Shown here: piece by piece, positions 24,261 through 33,322 of the stretch
Position numbering within the stretch: the stretch's first letter is position 1
How the letters are laid out: each line of letters opens with the position of its first letter
Assembly (NCBI GenBank): GCA_016786485.1
Contig: JAEUWD010000041.1
Location: 1 to 46,426 of the forward strand
From: Bacteriovoracaceae bacterium
GTDB taxonomy: Bacteria > Bdellovibrionota > Bacteriovoracia > Bacteriovoracales > Bacteriovoracaceae
Direction of reading: 5' to 3'
DNA length: 46,426 bases
Position numbers and translations under genes: made by a program
Notes under the pieces: generated by a model
What the model was told of the DNA's origin: nothing
The model's database searches: none
What the model saw: only the letters and a program-made list of their open reading frames with translations

Positions 24261-25802
24261 ATGTCAGTTTCAAGAATGTTTGTCATTTTCTCGTTCGTAA
24301 GTCTTATCGTCGTCGGCGGGCTTGGTTTTTATTATCCGCAAGTGAATTGGTTATTTGCTTTATTGGTTCCGATTTACTTAGTTGGGATTCACGATTTAGT
24401 GCAGTCGAAGCGGTCACTCTTAAGAAATTTCCCAGTTGTTGGTCATGGTCGTTATTGGTTAGAAATTCTACGCCCTAAGTTTTATCAATACTTTGTTGAA
24501 TCAGATATCAACGGCCGCCCTTTCAGTCGGATTTATCGTTCGATCGTTTATCAACGTGCAAAGAAGCAACTTGATTCAAACCCGTTTGGTACATTAGAAG
24601 ATGTTTATGAGGAAGGTCATGAATGGATCAATCATTCAATTTATCCGATTAATAAATCAGAACATCACTATGAAAGCCGCACTATTGTTGGTGGCGAAGA
24701 AACAACTAAAAAATATAACGCAAGTTTACTGAATATATCTGCGATGAGTTTTGGCTCACTTAGTACTAACGCTATCATGGCACTTAATAAAGGTGCAAAG
24801 CTTGGTGGTTTTCTTCACAATACAGGTGAAGGTGGTTTGAGTCCTTACCATTTAAAAAATGGTGGAGATATCACATGGCAATTGGGGACCGGATATTTTG
24901 GTGCTCGTGATGAGCAAGGCAATTTCTCCCCAGAACGTTTCCAAGAAAAAGCTCTATTAGAAAACGTGCGCATGATTGAAATCAAACTTTCTCAAGGGGC
25001 AAAGCCAGGTAAGGGAGGGATTCTTCCTGCTGCAAAGAACACAGTTGAGATTGCTGCTATCCGAGGTGTTAAGCCTTATACAGATGTTATCTCTCCACCA
25101 GCGCACACAGCATTTAAAGATGCGAAGGGTCTTTTGATGTTTGTGAGTCAGTTACGTAAACTTTCTGGTGGCAAACCAGTTGGTTTCAAATTATGTGTTG
25201 GTTCTAAAAATGAATTTATCGAAATCTGTGAAGAGATGGTAAAAAATAGAATTTATCCAGACTTTATTACAGTTGATGGCAGTGAAGGCGGTACAGGTGC
25301 TGCTCCACTTGAATTTACGAACTCAGTCGGAACTCCAATGAAAGATGGCTTAACTTTCGTGTATAATACGTTAGTTGGTTATGACTTAAAAAAACATATT
25401 AAGGTCATTGCTTCAGGAAAAATTGTGACAGGTTTCCATATGATTTCTGCCATCGCTCTTGGGGCCGATATGTGTAATAGTGCTCGAGGAATGATGATGG
25501 CACTTGGTTGTATTCAAGCACTTTCTTGTAATACTAATCACTGTCCAGTTGGTATTGCAACTCAAGATCCAGATCTGGTTCGAGGTTTACATGTAAATGA
25601 TAAATCAGTACGTGTTTCAAACTTTCACCATGAAACAGTGAAAAGCTTTGAAGAATTGCTAGCAGCTGCTGGTTTGAAAAATGCACAAGAATTAAAACGT
25701 GGTCACATCTATCAACGCTTGAATATGTATGAGTCAAAATCTTTTGAAGAAATTTATCCTTATACAAAGATTGGTAGCTTACTTAAGAAACGTGCTTCTT
25801 AA
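24261..25802 (+). CDS. FMN-binding glutamate synthase family protein, membrane-tethered
   Basis: A 513-residue protein. Two hydrophobic segments at about 5-24 and 28-45 anchor it to the membrane. The rest is the FMN-binding barrel of the glutamate synthase large subunit (LNISAMSFGSLS, HNTGEGGLSPYH, KLSQGAKPGKGGILP, VDGSEGGTGAAP). Cys417, Cys423 and Cys428 in GCIQALSCNTNHCPVG match the 3Fe-4S ligands. It lacks the glutaminase domain of GltB, so it would not be a complete glutamine-dependent glutamate synthase on its own. The electron donor and substrate are uncertain. GGGGA lies upstream of the ATG. Confidence 0.9.
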   Translation: MSVSRMFVIFSFVSLIVVGGLGFYYPQVNWLFALLVPIYLVGIHDLVQSKRSLLRNFPVVGHGRYWLEILRPKFYQYFVESDINGRPFSRIYRSIVYQRAKKQLDSNPFGTLEDVYEEGHEWINHSIYPINKSEHHYESRTIVGGEETTKKYNASLLNISAMSFGSLSTNAIMALNKGAKLGGFLHNTGEGGLSPYHLKNGGDITWQLGTGYFGARDEQGNFSPERFQEKALLENVRMIEIKLSQGAKPGKGGILPAAKNTVEIAAIRGVKPYTDVISPPAHTAFKDAKGLLMFVSQLRKLSGGKPVGFKLCVGSKNEFIEICEEMVKNRIYPDFITVDGSEGGTGAAPLEFTNSVGTPMKDGLTFVYNTLVGYDLKKHIKVIASGKIVTGFHMISAIALGADMCNSARGMMMALGCIQALSCNTNHCPVGIATQDPDLVRGLHVNDKSVRVSNFHHETVKSFEELLAAAGLKNAQELKRGHIYQRLNMYESKSFEEIYPYTKIGSLLKKRAS

Positions 25803-26497
25803 GCATTAAGTTCAAAAAGAATAAATTCACAATCACTTTGTGCTACAATATCGAGTTGGTTAGTCTCTAAACCCAAGCCGTCTGAATCGCTCAGAGTTTC
25901 ACCATTAACTGAAACATTTCCGCGCACAACTTGCACATAAGTTCGAGGATATTCACCTTTATGTTTCAAACTTTGATTGGTTTCCAGCGCCGAGATGTAG
26001 ATTTTAGCACGAGCATTTAAACCCATCGGCGATTTATCATTTGTATTATGTGAAGCGACCAAGCATAACTTATTTTCTTTAAGCGATTGATCAACAGAGA
26101 TCTGATCATAACTTGGTGTCAGGTTTAATTCACTTGGCATAATCCATATTTGAAAAAGATGTGTTTGTTCTTTTGCCATTCCATTGAATTCGCTATGTGT
26201 AATCCCTGTGCCCGCGCTCATTCTTTGAAATTCGCCGGCCTTGATTTCACCTTGATTACCCATACTGTCTTTATGTTTCAGCATTCCTTTGATGACGTAA
26301 GTGACAATTTCCATATCGCGATGAGGATGTGTCCCAAAACCCATACCACCTTGGATGAAGTCTTCGTTAATAACTCGCAAGTTTCCATAATGGTGGTGTT
26401 TTGGTTCATAGTATTCACCAAATGAAAAAGTGTGTGATGTTTTTAGCCAACCAAAATCTAAATTACCTCTATCTTTTGCTTTTCTTAAATATGTCAT
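25799..26497 (-). CDS. Pirin family protein
   Basis: A 232-residue bicupin of the pirin/YhhW type. The N-terminal cupin has the metal site pattern HPHRDMEIVTYVIKG with HKDSMGN and the later Glu/His segment (MSAGTGITHSEFN). Some members are quercetinases and others regulators; the role here is unknown. It is convergent with the FMN enzyme (4 bp overlap) and precedes maf on the same strand. Confidence 0.92.
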   Translation of the reverse strand: MTYLRKAKDRGNLDFGWLKTSHTFSFGEYYEPKHHHYGNLRVINEDFIQGGMGFGTHPHRDMEIVTYVIKGMLKHKDSMGNQGEIKAGEFQRMSAGTGITHSEFNGMAKEQTHLFQIWIMPSELNLTPSYDQISVDQSLKENKLCLVASHNTNDKSPMGLNARAKIYISALETNQSLKHKGEYPRTYVQVVRGNVSVNGETLSDSDGLGLETNQLDIVAQSDCEFILFELNA

Positions 26498-26505
26498 AGT
26501 GCTTC

Positions 26506-27084
26506 CTATAAAATGTTGATTTTCATTTTTTCTAAAATTTTTGTAAGTGCCATTAGCGGTAAGCCTGTAATAGCATTAAAATCTTCGCATTCAATTTTTT
26601 CAAAAAGGGTAATCCCTTTTTCTTCAATTTTATACGAACCTGCACAATCAAATGGCTTATCTTGGTTTAAATAATTAACTATTTGAGAAGTTTTTAATTT
26701 TTTCATTTTTAGTTTTGTGACATCAGTGTGTTCGTAAGTCGATTCCGGGCCACAAACATAAATACTGGTATAGAGTTGGTGATATTTGCCATTAAGCTTT
26801 GAAATTTGTTTAATCGCCTTGTTCAGCTCACCAGGTTTACTTAAAATTTCATTTTTAAGACTTACCACCTGATCACTTCCAATCACAATACAATCAGGAA
26901 ATTTTTTTTGAATCGCCAAAGCTTTCTCGCGTGCTAGAAATTGCGAAAGTTTTTTCGGATTTTTAATTTTCTTTTTTACCGCTTCTTCATCGACCTCTGG
27001 TGAGATTGATTCAAATTCAGGGAGAATCTTTTTTAAAAGCATTTTGCGATAAACAGATGAACTGGCCAAGATTACTTTTGTCAT
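26506..27084 (-). CDS. maf: Maf family nucleoside triphosphate pyrophosphatase
   Basis: A 192-residue Maf protein, a house-cleaning nucleotide pyrophosphatase that removes non-canonical or methylated nucleotides. The signature ILASSSVYRKMLL at residues 5-17 is followed by SPEVDEE, the conserved IGSDQVV and an AGSYKIEEKG segment. The first base of the ATG overlaps the deoC stop, so the two are coupled. Confidence 0.92.
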   Translation of the reverse strand: MTKVILASSSVYRKMLLKKILPEFESISPEVDEEAVKKKIKNPKKLSQFLAREKALAIQKKFPDCIVIGSDQVVSLKNEILSKPGELNKAIKQISKLNGKYHQLYTSIYVCGPESTYEHTDVTKLKMKKLKTSQIVNYLNQDKPFDCAGSYKIEEKGITLFEKIECEDFNAITGLPLMALTKILEKMKINIL

Positions 27085-27755
27085 TAGTAGGAACCACTGG
27101 CAGTTTGGCCTTGAGTAAGTGCTATCCCAGAACTTGTGCCTAAGCGGCTGGCACCAGCTTCAATCATTGCAATAGCGTCAGCATAAGTTTTAACACCGCC
27201 GCTGGCCTTAATCTTAACTTCAGATGAAACATTTTTCTTAAACAGTTCAATGTCGGCCACGGTGGCACCTCCACCAGAAAATCCTGTCGAAGTTTTAATA
27301 AAGTCAGCTTTTGCTTCACTCACCAGGCGACATGCTCGTATTTTTTCATCAGTATTTAACAAGCTGGTTTCGATAATAACTTTGCAGATTTTTTTACCTT
27401 GATGAGTCGCATTTACCACTTTTTGGATATCACTTAAAACATTTTGATCGTGACCAGCTTTCAATTCACCAATATTGAGAACCATGTCGATTTCGTCTGC
27501 TCCATCGGCAAGCGCTTGAAGCGTTTCAGCTTTTTTTATTTCTGGGTGATTAGCACCTAAAGGGAAACCAATAACAGTGCAGACTTTAACCGAACTTTTA
27601 CTCAAAAGTTTTTTACAGAATCTAACGTAGTAGGGCTGAACACACACAGCATAGAAATGATGTTCAATCGCTTCTTCGCAAAGTTTTTGAATTTGAGCTT
27701 GAATCGCATCTGGTTTGAGCAAAGTATGATCAATATATTGATTTATCTTTTTCAT
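27084..27755 (-). CDS. deoC: Deoxyribose-phosphate aldolase
   Basis: A 223-residue class I aldolase that splits 2-deoxyribose 5-phosphate into glyceraldehyde 3-phosphate and acetaldehyde, in nucleoside salvage or catabolism. Motifs are YIDHTLLKPDA, VCTVIGFPLGA, the Schiff-base Lys in DFIKTSTGFSGGGAT and KASGGVKTYADA. In a predator it would help use prey DNA sugars. It is cotranscribed with maf and stands apart from other deo genes. Confidence 0.96.
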   Translation of the reverse strand: MKKINQYIDHTLLKPDAIQAQIQKLCEEAIEHHFYAVCVQPYYVRFCKKLLSKSSVKVCTVIGFPLGANHPEIKKAETLQALADGADEIDMVLNIGELKAGHDQNVLSDIQKVVNATHQGKKICKVIIETSLLNTDEKIRACRLVSEAKADFIKTSTGFSGGGATVADIELFKKNVSSEVKIKASGGVKTYADAIAMIEAGASRLGTSSGIALTQGQTASGSY

Positions 27756-27767
27756 GTCCTCAATTTA

Positions 27768-29051
27768 TCAGAATAGGGAGAAGAAGGGAACACCCAATGA
27801 AATTCCCCACATCGACGCTTTCTGACGGTCTGCATTTTGCCACGAGATAAAATTGAGTTCCCAGAATACCTTTTTACCATAGCGTATCCAGAAATTTTGA
27901 TAATTCGCTGAATTGGCCGGGTCCACAAAACCGCCTAAAACCAGCGAGTGATTTTCAAAACCGAAAGCATGTTTGTAAATGATTTCGAGTCCTTGCGGAA
28001 AAATGGTTTCACTTACACTTGGAAAATCTGAGTTGAATCGATATTGTACAGTTTGCAAACCGAGTAGGGCCGTAATCTGTAACCTGCGATCAAAAATTGT
28101 GGTTAAATCATAAGCATAATATAAACCAAAATTATTAAAAACTGATTCATCACGAAAGACTAATGCATCAAAAAAACGCAAAGACGCCTCTTCGGTAAAA
28201 TCAAACCGGCCATAAAGCATAAGTGCGGTAGATACTTTATCTTTTATTTCTTCCACACTATTTTGTTTGAAAGTAAAACCATACGGGCCAAAACCAAAAG
28301 CTGTTTTCAAACGATGAAGTCGTTGCGGAATGGTGGCGGAAATGGTCATCTCTTTTTCTGTTTTAGTTTCATGATTAATTAAGCTCATATTAATCGGATT
28401 ATTGCTGAGGAAAACAGCAATGTAGGGAGGGGAACTTTTATCCGCCAGTTGGAAGTTCGCGCTGGTGAGGAGAATTTCCAGCATAGGTAATTCAGAACCG
28501 AAATCCCCTAGGCGTGTCATTCGACAACCGATGGAGAGGTATTCACCATCCATACCAGTAATTTTAATATTATAAGGTGAGCACGAATAATCAATCAGGT
28601 GTGTGCCAGCATCGGTAATTTTCGTTTTAGTAAAAACATTAATCGTCGCAATTTTTTGTACCTGATCATAAACTTCAATTTCCTCCGGTTGAAAAAGTGA
28701 AACATAAAATTCGACATAGGCTTCATGCTCTTTTTCCTGGAGAATAATGGATTTTTCGTTGTGTCGGATATGCAGTGTTTTCGGATCTTTTTTTATAGTA
28801 ATACCCAATCTTGCTCGAGGTGTGAGTAAAATACCTTGAACGCGTACCCACTGAATTGATCCTTTGATCAGTTCAGCTTTAACATCAACCTTGGATGAAT
28901 CGATTTTGATTTCGAAGAAGTCTTCTTTAAGTGGAATACGACTCTCGCCAATATTGACGTTACCAAATGAAATGGTACTAACCTTTTCTTCCTGCGCTTG
29001 CAGTTCTGGAAGGCCCAACAAAGTGAAAAGAAATAAGAAAATGGTCGTCAT
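27768..29051 (-). CDS. Exported protein, probable outer-membrane beta-barrel
   Basis: A 427-residue protein with a signal peptide (MTTIFLFLFTLLGLPELQAQ). The first ~200 residues are beta-rich, possibly Ig-like (VRVQGILLTPRARLGITI). The C-terminal half alternates polar and aromatic residues as in barrel strands (YGRFDFTEEASLRFFDAL, NFWIRYGKKVFWELNFISW) and ends in LGVPFFSLF, with a terminal aromatic residue. The function is unknown. It lies 12 bp upstream of deoC. Confidence 0.72.
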   Translation of the reverse strand: MTTIFLFLFTLLGLPELQAQEEKVSTISFGNVNIGESRIPLKEDFFEIKIDSSKVDVKAELIKGSIQWVRVQGILLTPRARLGITIKKDPKTLHIRHNEKSIILQEKEHEAYVEFYVSLFQPEEIEVYDQVQKIATINVFTKTKITDAGTHLIDYSCSPYNIKITGMDGEYLSIGCRMTRLGDFGSELPMLEILLTSANFQLADKSSPPYIAVFLSNNPINMSLINHETKTEKEMTISATIPQRLHRLKTAFGFGPYGFTFKQNSVEEIKDKVSTALMLYGRFDFTEEASLRFFDALVFRDESVFNNFGLYYAYDLTTIFDRRLQITALLGLQTVQYRFNSDFPSVSETIFPQGLEIIYKHAFGFENHSLVLGGFVDPANSANYQNFWIRYGKKVFWELNFISWQNADRQKASMWGISLGVPFFSLF

Positions 29052-29148
29052 TTCAATATTTTAACACTCTTTATGGGTCATTAAATGGGGGAAATATTTT
29101 AGTCTTATGTTTTGATTGGGGGATGGATATAATGGAAACGAGGTGTTT

Positions 29149-29508
29149 ATGAAATATCTAGTTTTTATTCTTATGTTTTCTACTCAGGTATGGGCCGGTC
29201 CGTGCGAAGTCGATATGGAAAAACTTTGTGCTGATGCTCCGGAAGTGCGTGGCGCTAAACAACGTTGTTTTCATAAGGCCAAAAGCGAAGGCAAACTAAG
29301 CACTGAATGTTCAGCGCGAGTGGAAATCGCCAAAACTAAAGGTCGTGAAAAAGCGGCAAAAATAAAAGAGGCGTGTACCGCTGAAATTGAGAAATTTTGT
29401 AAAAACATTGAGCCTGGTAAAATGAGAATTGTGAGATGCCTAAAAGAAAATAGTAAAGATGCGAGTTTTTCTGAAACTTGCAAAGCTTCGATGAAAAGAA
29501 AAAAGTAA
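29149..29508 (+). CDS. Exported Cys-rich repeat protein
   Basis: A 119-residue protein. The ATG at 29149 with GAGGTG upstream gives a signal peptide (MKYLVFILMFSTQVWA). The mature part has eight Cys in two copies: 19, 27, 40, 54 and 76, 84, 97, 111. The spacing is identical (8, 13, 14) with a period of 57 residues. This matches the Cys-rich GLG1/FGFR repeat type that appears in some Proteobacteria (C...LC...R..CL.....LS..C). It is probably periplasmic and disulfide-bonded. A TATAAT hexamer lies at 29128-29133. Confidence 0.82.
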   Translation: MKYLVFILMFSTQVWAGPCEVDMEKLCADAPEVRGAKQRCFHKAKSEGKLSTECSARVEIAKTKGREKAAKIKEACTAEIEKFCKNIEPGKMRIVRCLKENSKDASFSETCKASMKRKK

Positions 29509-29512
29509 TTTA

Positions 29513-30493
29513 TTATTGATAAGCTTTTTGTCTCAAATAATGATCTGCTAAAACCACTTTACACATCGCTGCAACCACAGGAACTACTCGTGGGAGAATA
29601 CATGGATCGTGTCGTCCTTCTTGTGCCATTTGACCAACAGTTGAAGGGGCACGAAACCAAACTTGGCAATAAATATCATCACCGTTTGAAATACCACCTT
29701 CGATACCACCAAAATTTTTCTTTTTAGTTGTCGCTGTCTTGCCATCTAATTTTTTGAAGTCTTCACCAATACCATAAGTAAAACCGACACAAGAACCAAT
29801 CGATATCATCGCTTTAGCGAGATCGGCTTTTAATTTATCGAAGGCGGGTTCGCCTAAACCGGCAGGAGGATTTTTAATATGAACATTAATCGTTCCACCA
29901 ACGGAATTACCATTGGTCTTGCAATCCAAAAGAAATTTTTCAATCGCTTCCCATTGTGACTTATCTGGAAATTGAAAAGGTCCAAGATCTTTTTTGGGAG
30001 CGAGATCAGTTTTAAACGGGCCTAGTTGTGAGACGTAACAGTTAACCTGCATCTTAGGTAAAATGAGTCCGGCAAAATATCCCGCAATTACGCGTGAAAC
30101 TGTTTCTCTGCCACTAGCACGACCACCGCCGCGATGGTCACGAATACCAAACTTTTTAACGGTAGTTTCATCGGCATGACCAGGACGAAGAGTCTTTTTA
30201 TATTTTTCGTAATCTTGTGAGTTCTGATTTTTATTTTCAATAATAATCGCGATCGGTGTGCCTAAAGTTTTATTTTCAAAAATTCCAGAGAGAACAATTG
30301 GCTCATCTGGCTCCTGACGAGAACTAGTCGTAGCACTGCGACCTGGAGCTCTTTTTTCTAATTCTAATTTTAATTTTTTTAAATCGATTTTTACATTAGA
30401 CGGCATGCCATCGATAACCACTCCCATGGCCGGTCCATGAGATTCACCGAAGGTGCAAAACGAAAATAATTTTCCAAAAGTATTGCCACGCAT
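29513..30493 (-). CDS. aroC: Chorismate synthase
   Basis: A 326-residue FMN-dependent enzyme that makes chorismate from EPSP, the last step of the shikimate pathway. Signatures are FGESHGPAMGVVIDGMP at residues 12-28, RPGHADETTVKKFGIRDHRGGGRASGRE in the middle (two adjacent motifs) and GGISNGDDIYCQVWFRAPST. The length is slightly short but complete. It follows lipB by 4 bp on the same strand. No other aro genes are nearby. Confidence 0.97.
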   Translation of the reverse strand: MRGNTFGKLFSFCTFGESHGPAMGVVIDGMPSNVKIDLKKLKLELEKRAPGRSATTSSRQEPDEPIVLSGIFENKTLGTPIAIIIENKNQNSQDYEKYKKTLRPGHADETTVKKFGIRDHRGGGRASGRETVSRVIAGYFAGLILPKMQVNCYVSQLGPFKTDLAPKKDLGPFQFPDKSQWEAIEKFLLDCKTNGNSVGGTINVHIKNPPAGLGEPAFDKLKADLAKAMISIGSCVGFTYGIGEDFKKLDGKTATTKKKNFGGIEGGISNGDDIYCQVWFRAPSTVGQMAQEGRHDPCILPRVVPVVAAMCKVVLADHYLRQKAYQ

Positions 30494-30497
30494 ATAA

Positions 30498-31214
30498 CTA
30501 TATTAATACCGAATTTTTTAATTCGTTAGTAAACTCCAAGTAAAATTCATCCAATAAAGCCGAAGGTTTGTTAATGATTGAGCTAATATCAGTATAGGTT
30601 TCATGAGAAAGCCCACAGGGATGTAAGCGACTCATCGCCATTTTCATCTCTTTAGGAATTTGTAAATTGATAGCAAGACCGTGAAAAGTCACAAAACGTT
30701 CAACCGCAATTCCGAGCGAACCTAGTTTCTGATTTTTTGACCAAATACCGAGTAGTTCATTTTCAATACTAATATCGGAAAGTTTAAAACATTTTTCAAT
30801 TGCGCGTTTTCCCATCGCAAGAGTTTCGTTAATTAAAATCCTCAACGTAAGTGATTCAGCATTTAATTTCACAATCGGATAAAAAACTAATTGTCCTGGA
30901 TGATGAAAAGTTAATCCTCCACCTCGAGTGATTTGATGAAGAGGAAAAGGCAGTGGAATTTTCTGTTCAAAATCGATAAGGTTTTTATCAGAAATATTTT
31001 TGCCTTTTTGTAAGCCACGTCCATTGGTAAAAACATTTGGGTGATTACAGAAAATGAAAAATTTTTTCTTAGGGTTATTCTGCACAAAATCTCGTGCCAC
31101 TAATTGAAATTTCAAAGCGTCAGCATATTCCCAATCCCATTTGGTAATAAGATAAGTGTCATCACCAATTTTTTCAATCTGATTAGTTTTGAGATTGTGT
31201 TCAAACGGAAACAT
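30498..31214 (-). CDS. lipB: Octanoyltransferase
   Basis: A 238-residue enzyme that moves octanoyl from acyl carrier protein to lipoyl domains. The ATG at 31214 is chosen because it gives the family length and only a 14 bp overlap with lipA. Motifs are ITRGGGLTFHHPGQLVFYP, the Lys-containing NQKLGSLGIAV and the catalytic Cys in HPCGLSHE. It forms a lipA-lipB unit, and lipA overlaps its start. Its ACP substrate is encoded ~14 kb away. Confidence 0.95.
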   Translation of the reverse strand: MFPFEHNLKTNQIEKIGDDTYLITKWDWEYADALKFQLVARDFVQNNPKKKFFIFCNHPNVFTNGRGLQKGKNISDKNLIDFEQKIPLPFPLHQITRGGGLTFHHPGQLVFYPIVKLNAESLTLRILINETLAMGKRAIEKCFKLSDISIENELLGIWSKNQKLGSLGIAVERFVTFHGLAINLQIPKEMKMAMSRLHPCGLSHETYTDISSIINKPSALLDEFYLEFTNELKNSVLI

Positions 31215-32106
31215 GAGATTGGCTTTCTTCGATGTAGTTAAGATAATCACCAGCTTTATATGAACTGCGAACTAGTGGGCCGGAAGCCACAAACTTAAAT
31301 CCGAGTTTATACGCCATACGTTTTAGCTCTTCAAATTCATCTGGAGTGTAGAAGCGTTCAACTGCCAAGTGCCGACGTGTGGGTTGTTGGTACTGACCAA
31401 AGGTCACGATATCACAACCGACTCTACGTAAGTCTTCGAGAGTTTCTTGTAATTCCATCCACGTTTCGCCAAGGCCAACCATAATCGAAGTCTTGGTTGA
31501 AATATGTGGATAATTCTTTTTATAAAAATCGAGACACTGAAGAGTTGTTTCGTAACTGGCACGGCGATCACGAACTGGATGAGTAAGTCGCTTCACCGTT
31601 TCCATATTCTGAGCGATGACGAAAGGCTGACTTTGCGCTAGCGCATGCATGAATTGTTCATGCCCGCCAAAATCTGGAATAAGCACTTCAATTTTTGTTT
31701 TTGGATGATCTTGTTTGACACGTGTGACTACCGCTGCAAAGTGAGCGCTACCATGGTCAGCAAGATCATCACGATCAACGCTGGTGATGACAACATAATT
31801 GAGTGACATTAACCCAACCAAGTGTGAACTGTTGGCGATCTCTTCATGATTAATAAAGCCTTTGGGATTCCCCGTTTTCACGTGACAAAATTTGCAAGCA
31901 CGTGTGCAGGTATCACCGAGAATCATTAAGGTTGCAGTTTTAGCTTCCCAGCATTCAGAAATATTAGGGCACTTAGCTTCTTCGCAGACCGTAGAAAGTC
32001 CACGCTCACGAAGTTCGCTTTTGATTTTATTGAAATTCCCACCCTTAGGAAGTTTTACCTTAAGCCATTCTGGCTTCTGGATACTGATTGAATGTTCAAC
32101 GGCCAT
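31201..32106 (-). CDS. lipA: Lipoyl synthase
   Basis: A 301-residue radical-SAM enzyme that inserts two sulfurs into octanoylated lipoyl domains. The auxiliary cluster Cys are 41, 46 and 52 (CEEAKCPNISEC). The radical-SAM Cys are 67, 71 and 74 (CTRACKFC). The essential C-terminal serine motif RSSY is at 280-283. It follows the small membrane protein by 3 bp and overlaps lipB. Together with LipB it supplies lipoyl groups for 2-oxoacid dehydrogenase complexes, such as that of the E1 encoded at 38.6-40.6 kb. Confidence 0.97.
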   Translation of the reverse strand: MAVEHSISIQKPEWLKVKLPKGGNFNKIKSELRERGLSTVCEEAKCPNISECWEAKTATLMILGDTCTRACKFCHVKTGNPKGFINHEEIANSSHLVGLMSLNYVVITSVDRDDLADHGSAHFAAVVTRVKQDHPKTKIEVLIPDFGGHEQFMHALAQSQPFVIAQNMETVKRLTHPVRDRRASYETTLQCLDFYKKNYPHISTKTSIMVGLGETWMELQETLEDLRRVGCDIVTFGQYQQPTRRHLAVERFYTPDEFEELKRMAYKLGFKFVASGPLVRSSYKAGDYLNYIEESQSHVSV

Positions 32107-32109
32107 TAA

Positions 32110-32229
32110 CTACTTTTTCTTAGTTTTTTGAGAAGTATTACCAAGCCACATAAGCAAAGGGAAGAGCAGAAAAGCACTCACAAGTGAAATCGGAATAATG
32201 TATGAAGCGATTGAATTTGATAAGTTCAT
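32110..32229 (-). CDS. 39-residue single-helix membrane protein leading the lip operon
   Basis: A previously unlisted short reading frame with ATG at 32229, preceded by a G-rich ribosome site (GGGGGA, 4 nt upstream). The product has a short polar N-terminus (MNLSNSIAS), one hydrophobic helix (about 10-29, with two prolines) and a strongly basic tail (SQKTKKK). That predicts one membrane pass with the tail in the cytoplasm. It ends 3 bp before the lipA ATG, so it is likely the first gene of the lip transcript. The function is unknown. Confidence 0.65.
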   Translation of the reverse strand: MNLSNSIASYIIPISLVSAFLLFPLLMWLGNTSQKTKKK

Positions 32230-32259
32230 TAGGTCCCCCGTAATATTAAATATATAAGC

Positions 32260-32288
32260 ATAATAATCCTTTTCGGGACTATAGGCAA
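32260..32288 (-). promoter_or_regulatory. Predicted sigma-70-type promoter for small protein-lipA-lipB
   Basis: In minus-strand sense, -35 TTGCCT (32283-32288), a 17-bp spacer and -10 TATTAT (32260-32265). It lies ~30 bp upstream of the small membrane protein gene and starts a unit separate from the upstream ABC/MFS/ast genes. Confidence 0.5.
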
Positions 32289-32308
32289 TTCATACTAAGT
32301 ACCTGAAA

Positions 32309-33322
32309 TTAAACAGGTGGGAGGGAGATAATATCTCTTAAATCGCAGCTGATTTGCGCAGAATGTCCCAGCTTTAACGAACTGGTGAGACTCAAAGGAG
32401 CTTCGGAAGATATTTGGGCCTGATAGAGATATTGCGGTCCTTGAAAGGTTGATTTTACAATTTCGACTTCCAGATTGATGCCGTCTTTGGATTTGTGGTT
32501 TATTTTCCAGCTTTCAGGGCGAATTGCTAGGCACGCCTTATTTTCGTTGAGTGTGTACTCATACTTAAAATTTTCGAGCTGAAAAAGTGCGTGAGAGAAT
32601 TTCTTTTGGACTAGGTCATACTGGCCAATAAAAATATTTATCGGTCCGAAAAATTGGGCACTAAAAAGACTATTTGGTTTTAAGTAAAGATCTTCAGGCG
32701 AACTGAATTGAACTTTTCTTCCTGCGTTTAATAATAAAACTTGGTCTGAAAATTCGAGGACTTCATACGGCTCATGTCCTACCCATAAACAAGTGATTTG
32801 TTTCTGTTTTAGAAAAGCAAAAAATTCTTGCATAATGGTGTTACGTAATAATTTATCGAGATGGGCAAAGGGCTCATCGAGTAATAGTAATTCAGGTTGA
32901 TTCACCAGCGTTTTACAAAGAAGCACTCGTTGGTATTGTCCTTGAGATAAGGTACTTACTTTATCCTTGATATAAGTCGTGAGTTCAAAAGCACTTAGCA
33001 CATCTCGTACCAGATTCATTTTTTGTTCTGAGTCTTTGGTAATATGGACGGCATTAACGAGTGTATCCCAAACCGTTTTTGATGAGTCATTAATTTGAAT
33101 TTTTTCAAAAAGCTGAACGCGTTCAGCTTGGCAGGAAACAGTTTTGTCTTTGCTCGCGATTTTTTTTTCGATAGTTCTTAAGAGTGTCGATTTACCACAG
33201 CCACTTGGACCTAAAATGCCCACGATCGTTCCTTGTTGGCAATCGAATGCGATATTATAAATTCCAGAAATTTTTCGACTTTCAAATGATTCAGAAAGTG
33301 AATGGACGCTTAAATAACTCAT
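32309..33322 (-). CDS. ABC transporter ATP-binding protein without a partner permease
   Basis: A 337-residue ATPase of the importer type. It has Walker A GPSGCGKST (38-46), signature LSQGQ (124-128), Walker B LLLLDEP (144-150) and the switch His in WVGHEP. The ~110-residue C-terminal extension (ACLAIRPESW onward) looks like a TOBE-type regulatory domain, as in CysA/PotA-like ATPases. No ABC membrane or binding-protein gene is adjacent. It overlaps the MFS gene by ATGA, an unusual pairing of two transporter classes. Confidence 0.92.
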   Translation of the reverse strand: MSYLSVHSLSESFESRKISGIYNIAFDCQQGTIVGILGPSGCGKSTLLRTIEKKIASKDKTVSCQAERVQLFEKIQINDSSKTVWDTLVNAVHITKDSEQKMNLVRDVLSAFELTTYIKDKVSTLSQGQYQRVLLCKTLVNQPELLLLDEPFAHLDKLLRNTIMQEFFAFLKQKQITCLWVGHEPYEVLEFSDQVLLLNAGRKVQFSSPEDLYLKPNSLFSAQFFGPINIFIGQYDLVQKKFSHALFQLENFKYEYTLNENKACLAIRPESWKINHKSKDGINLEVEIVKSTFQGPQYLYQAQISSEAPLSLTSSLKLGHSAQISCDLRDIISLPPV

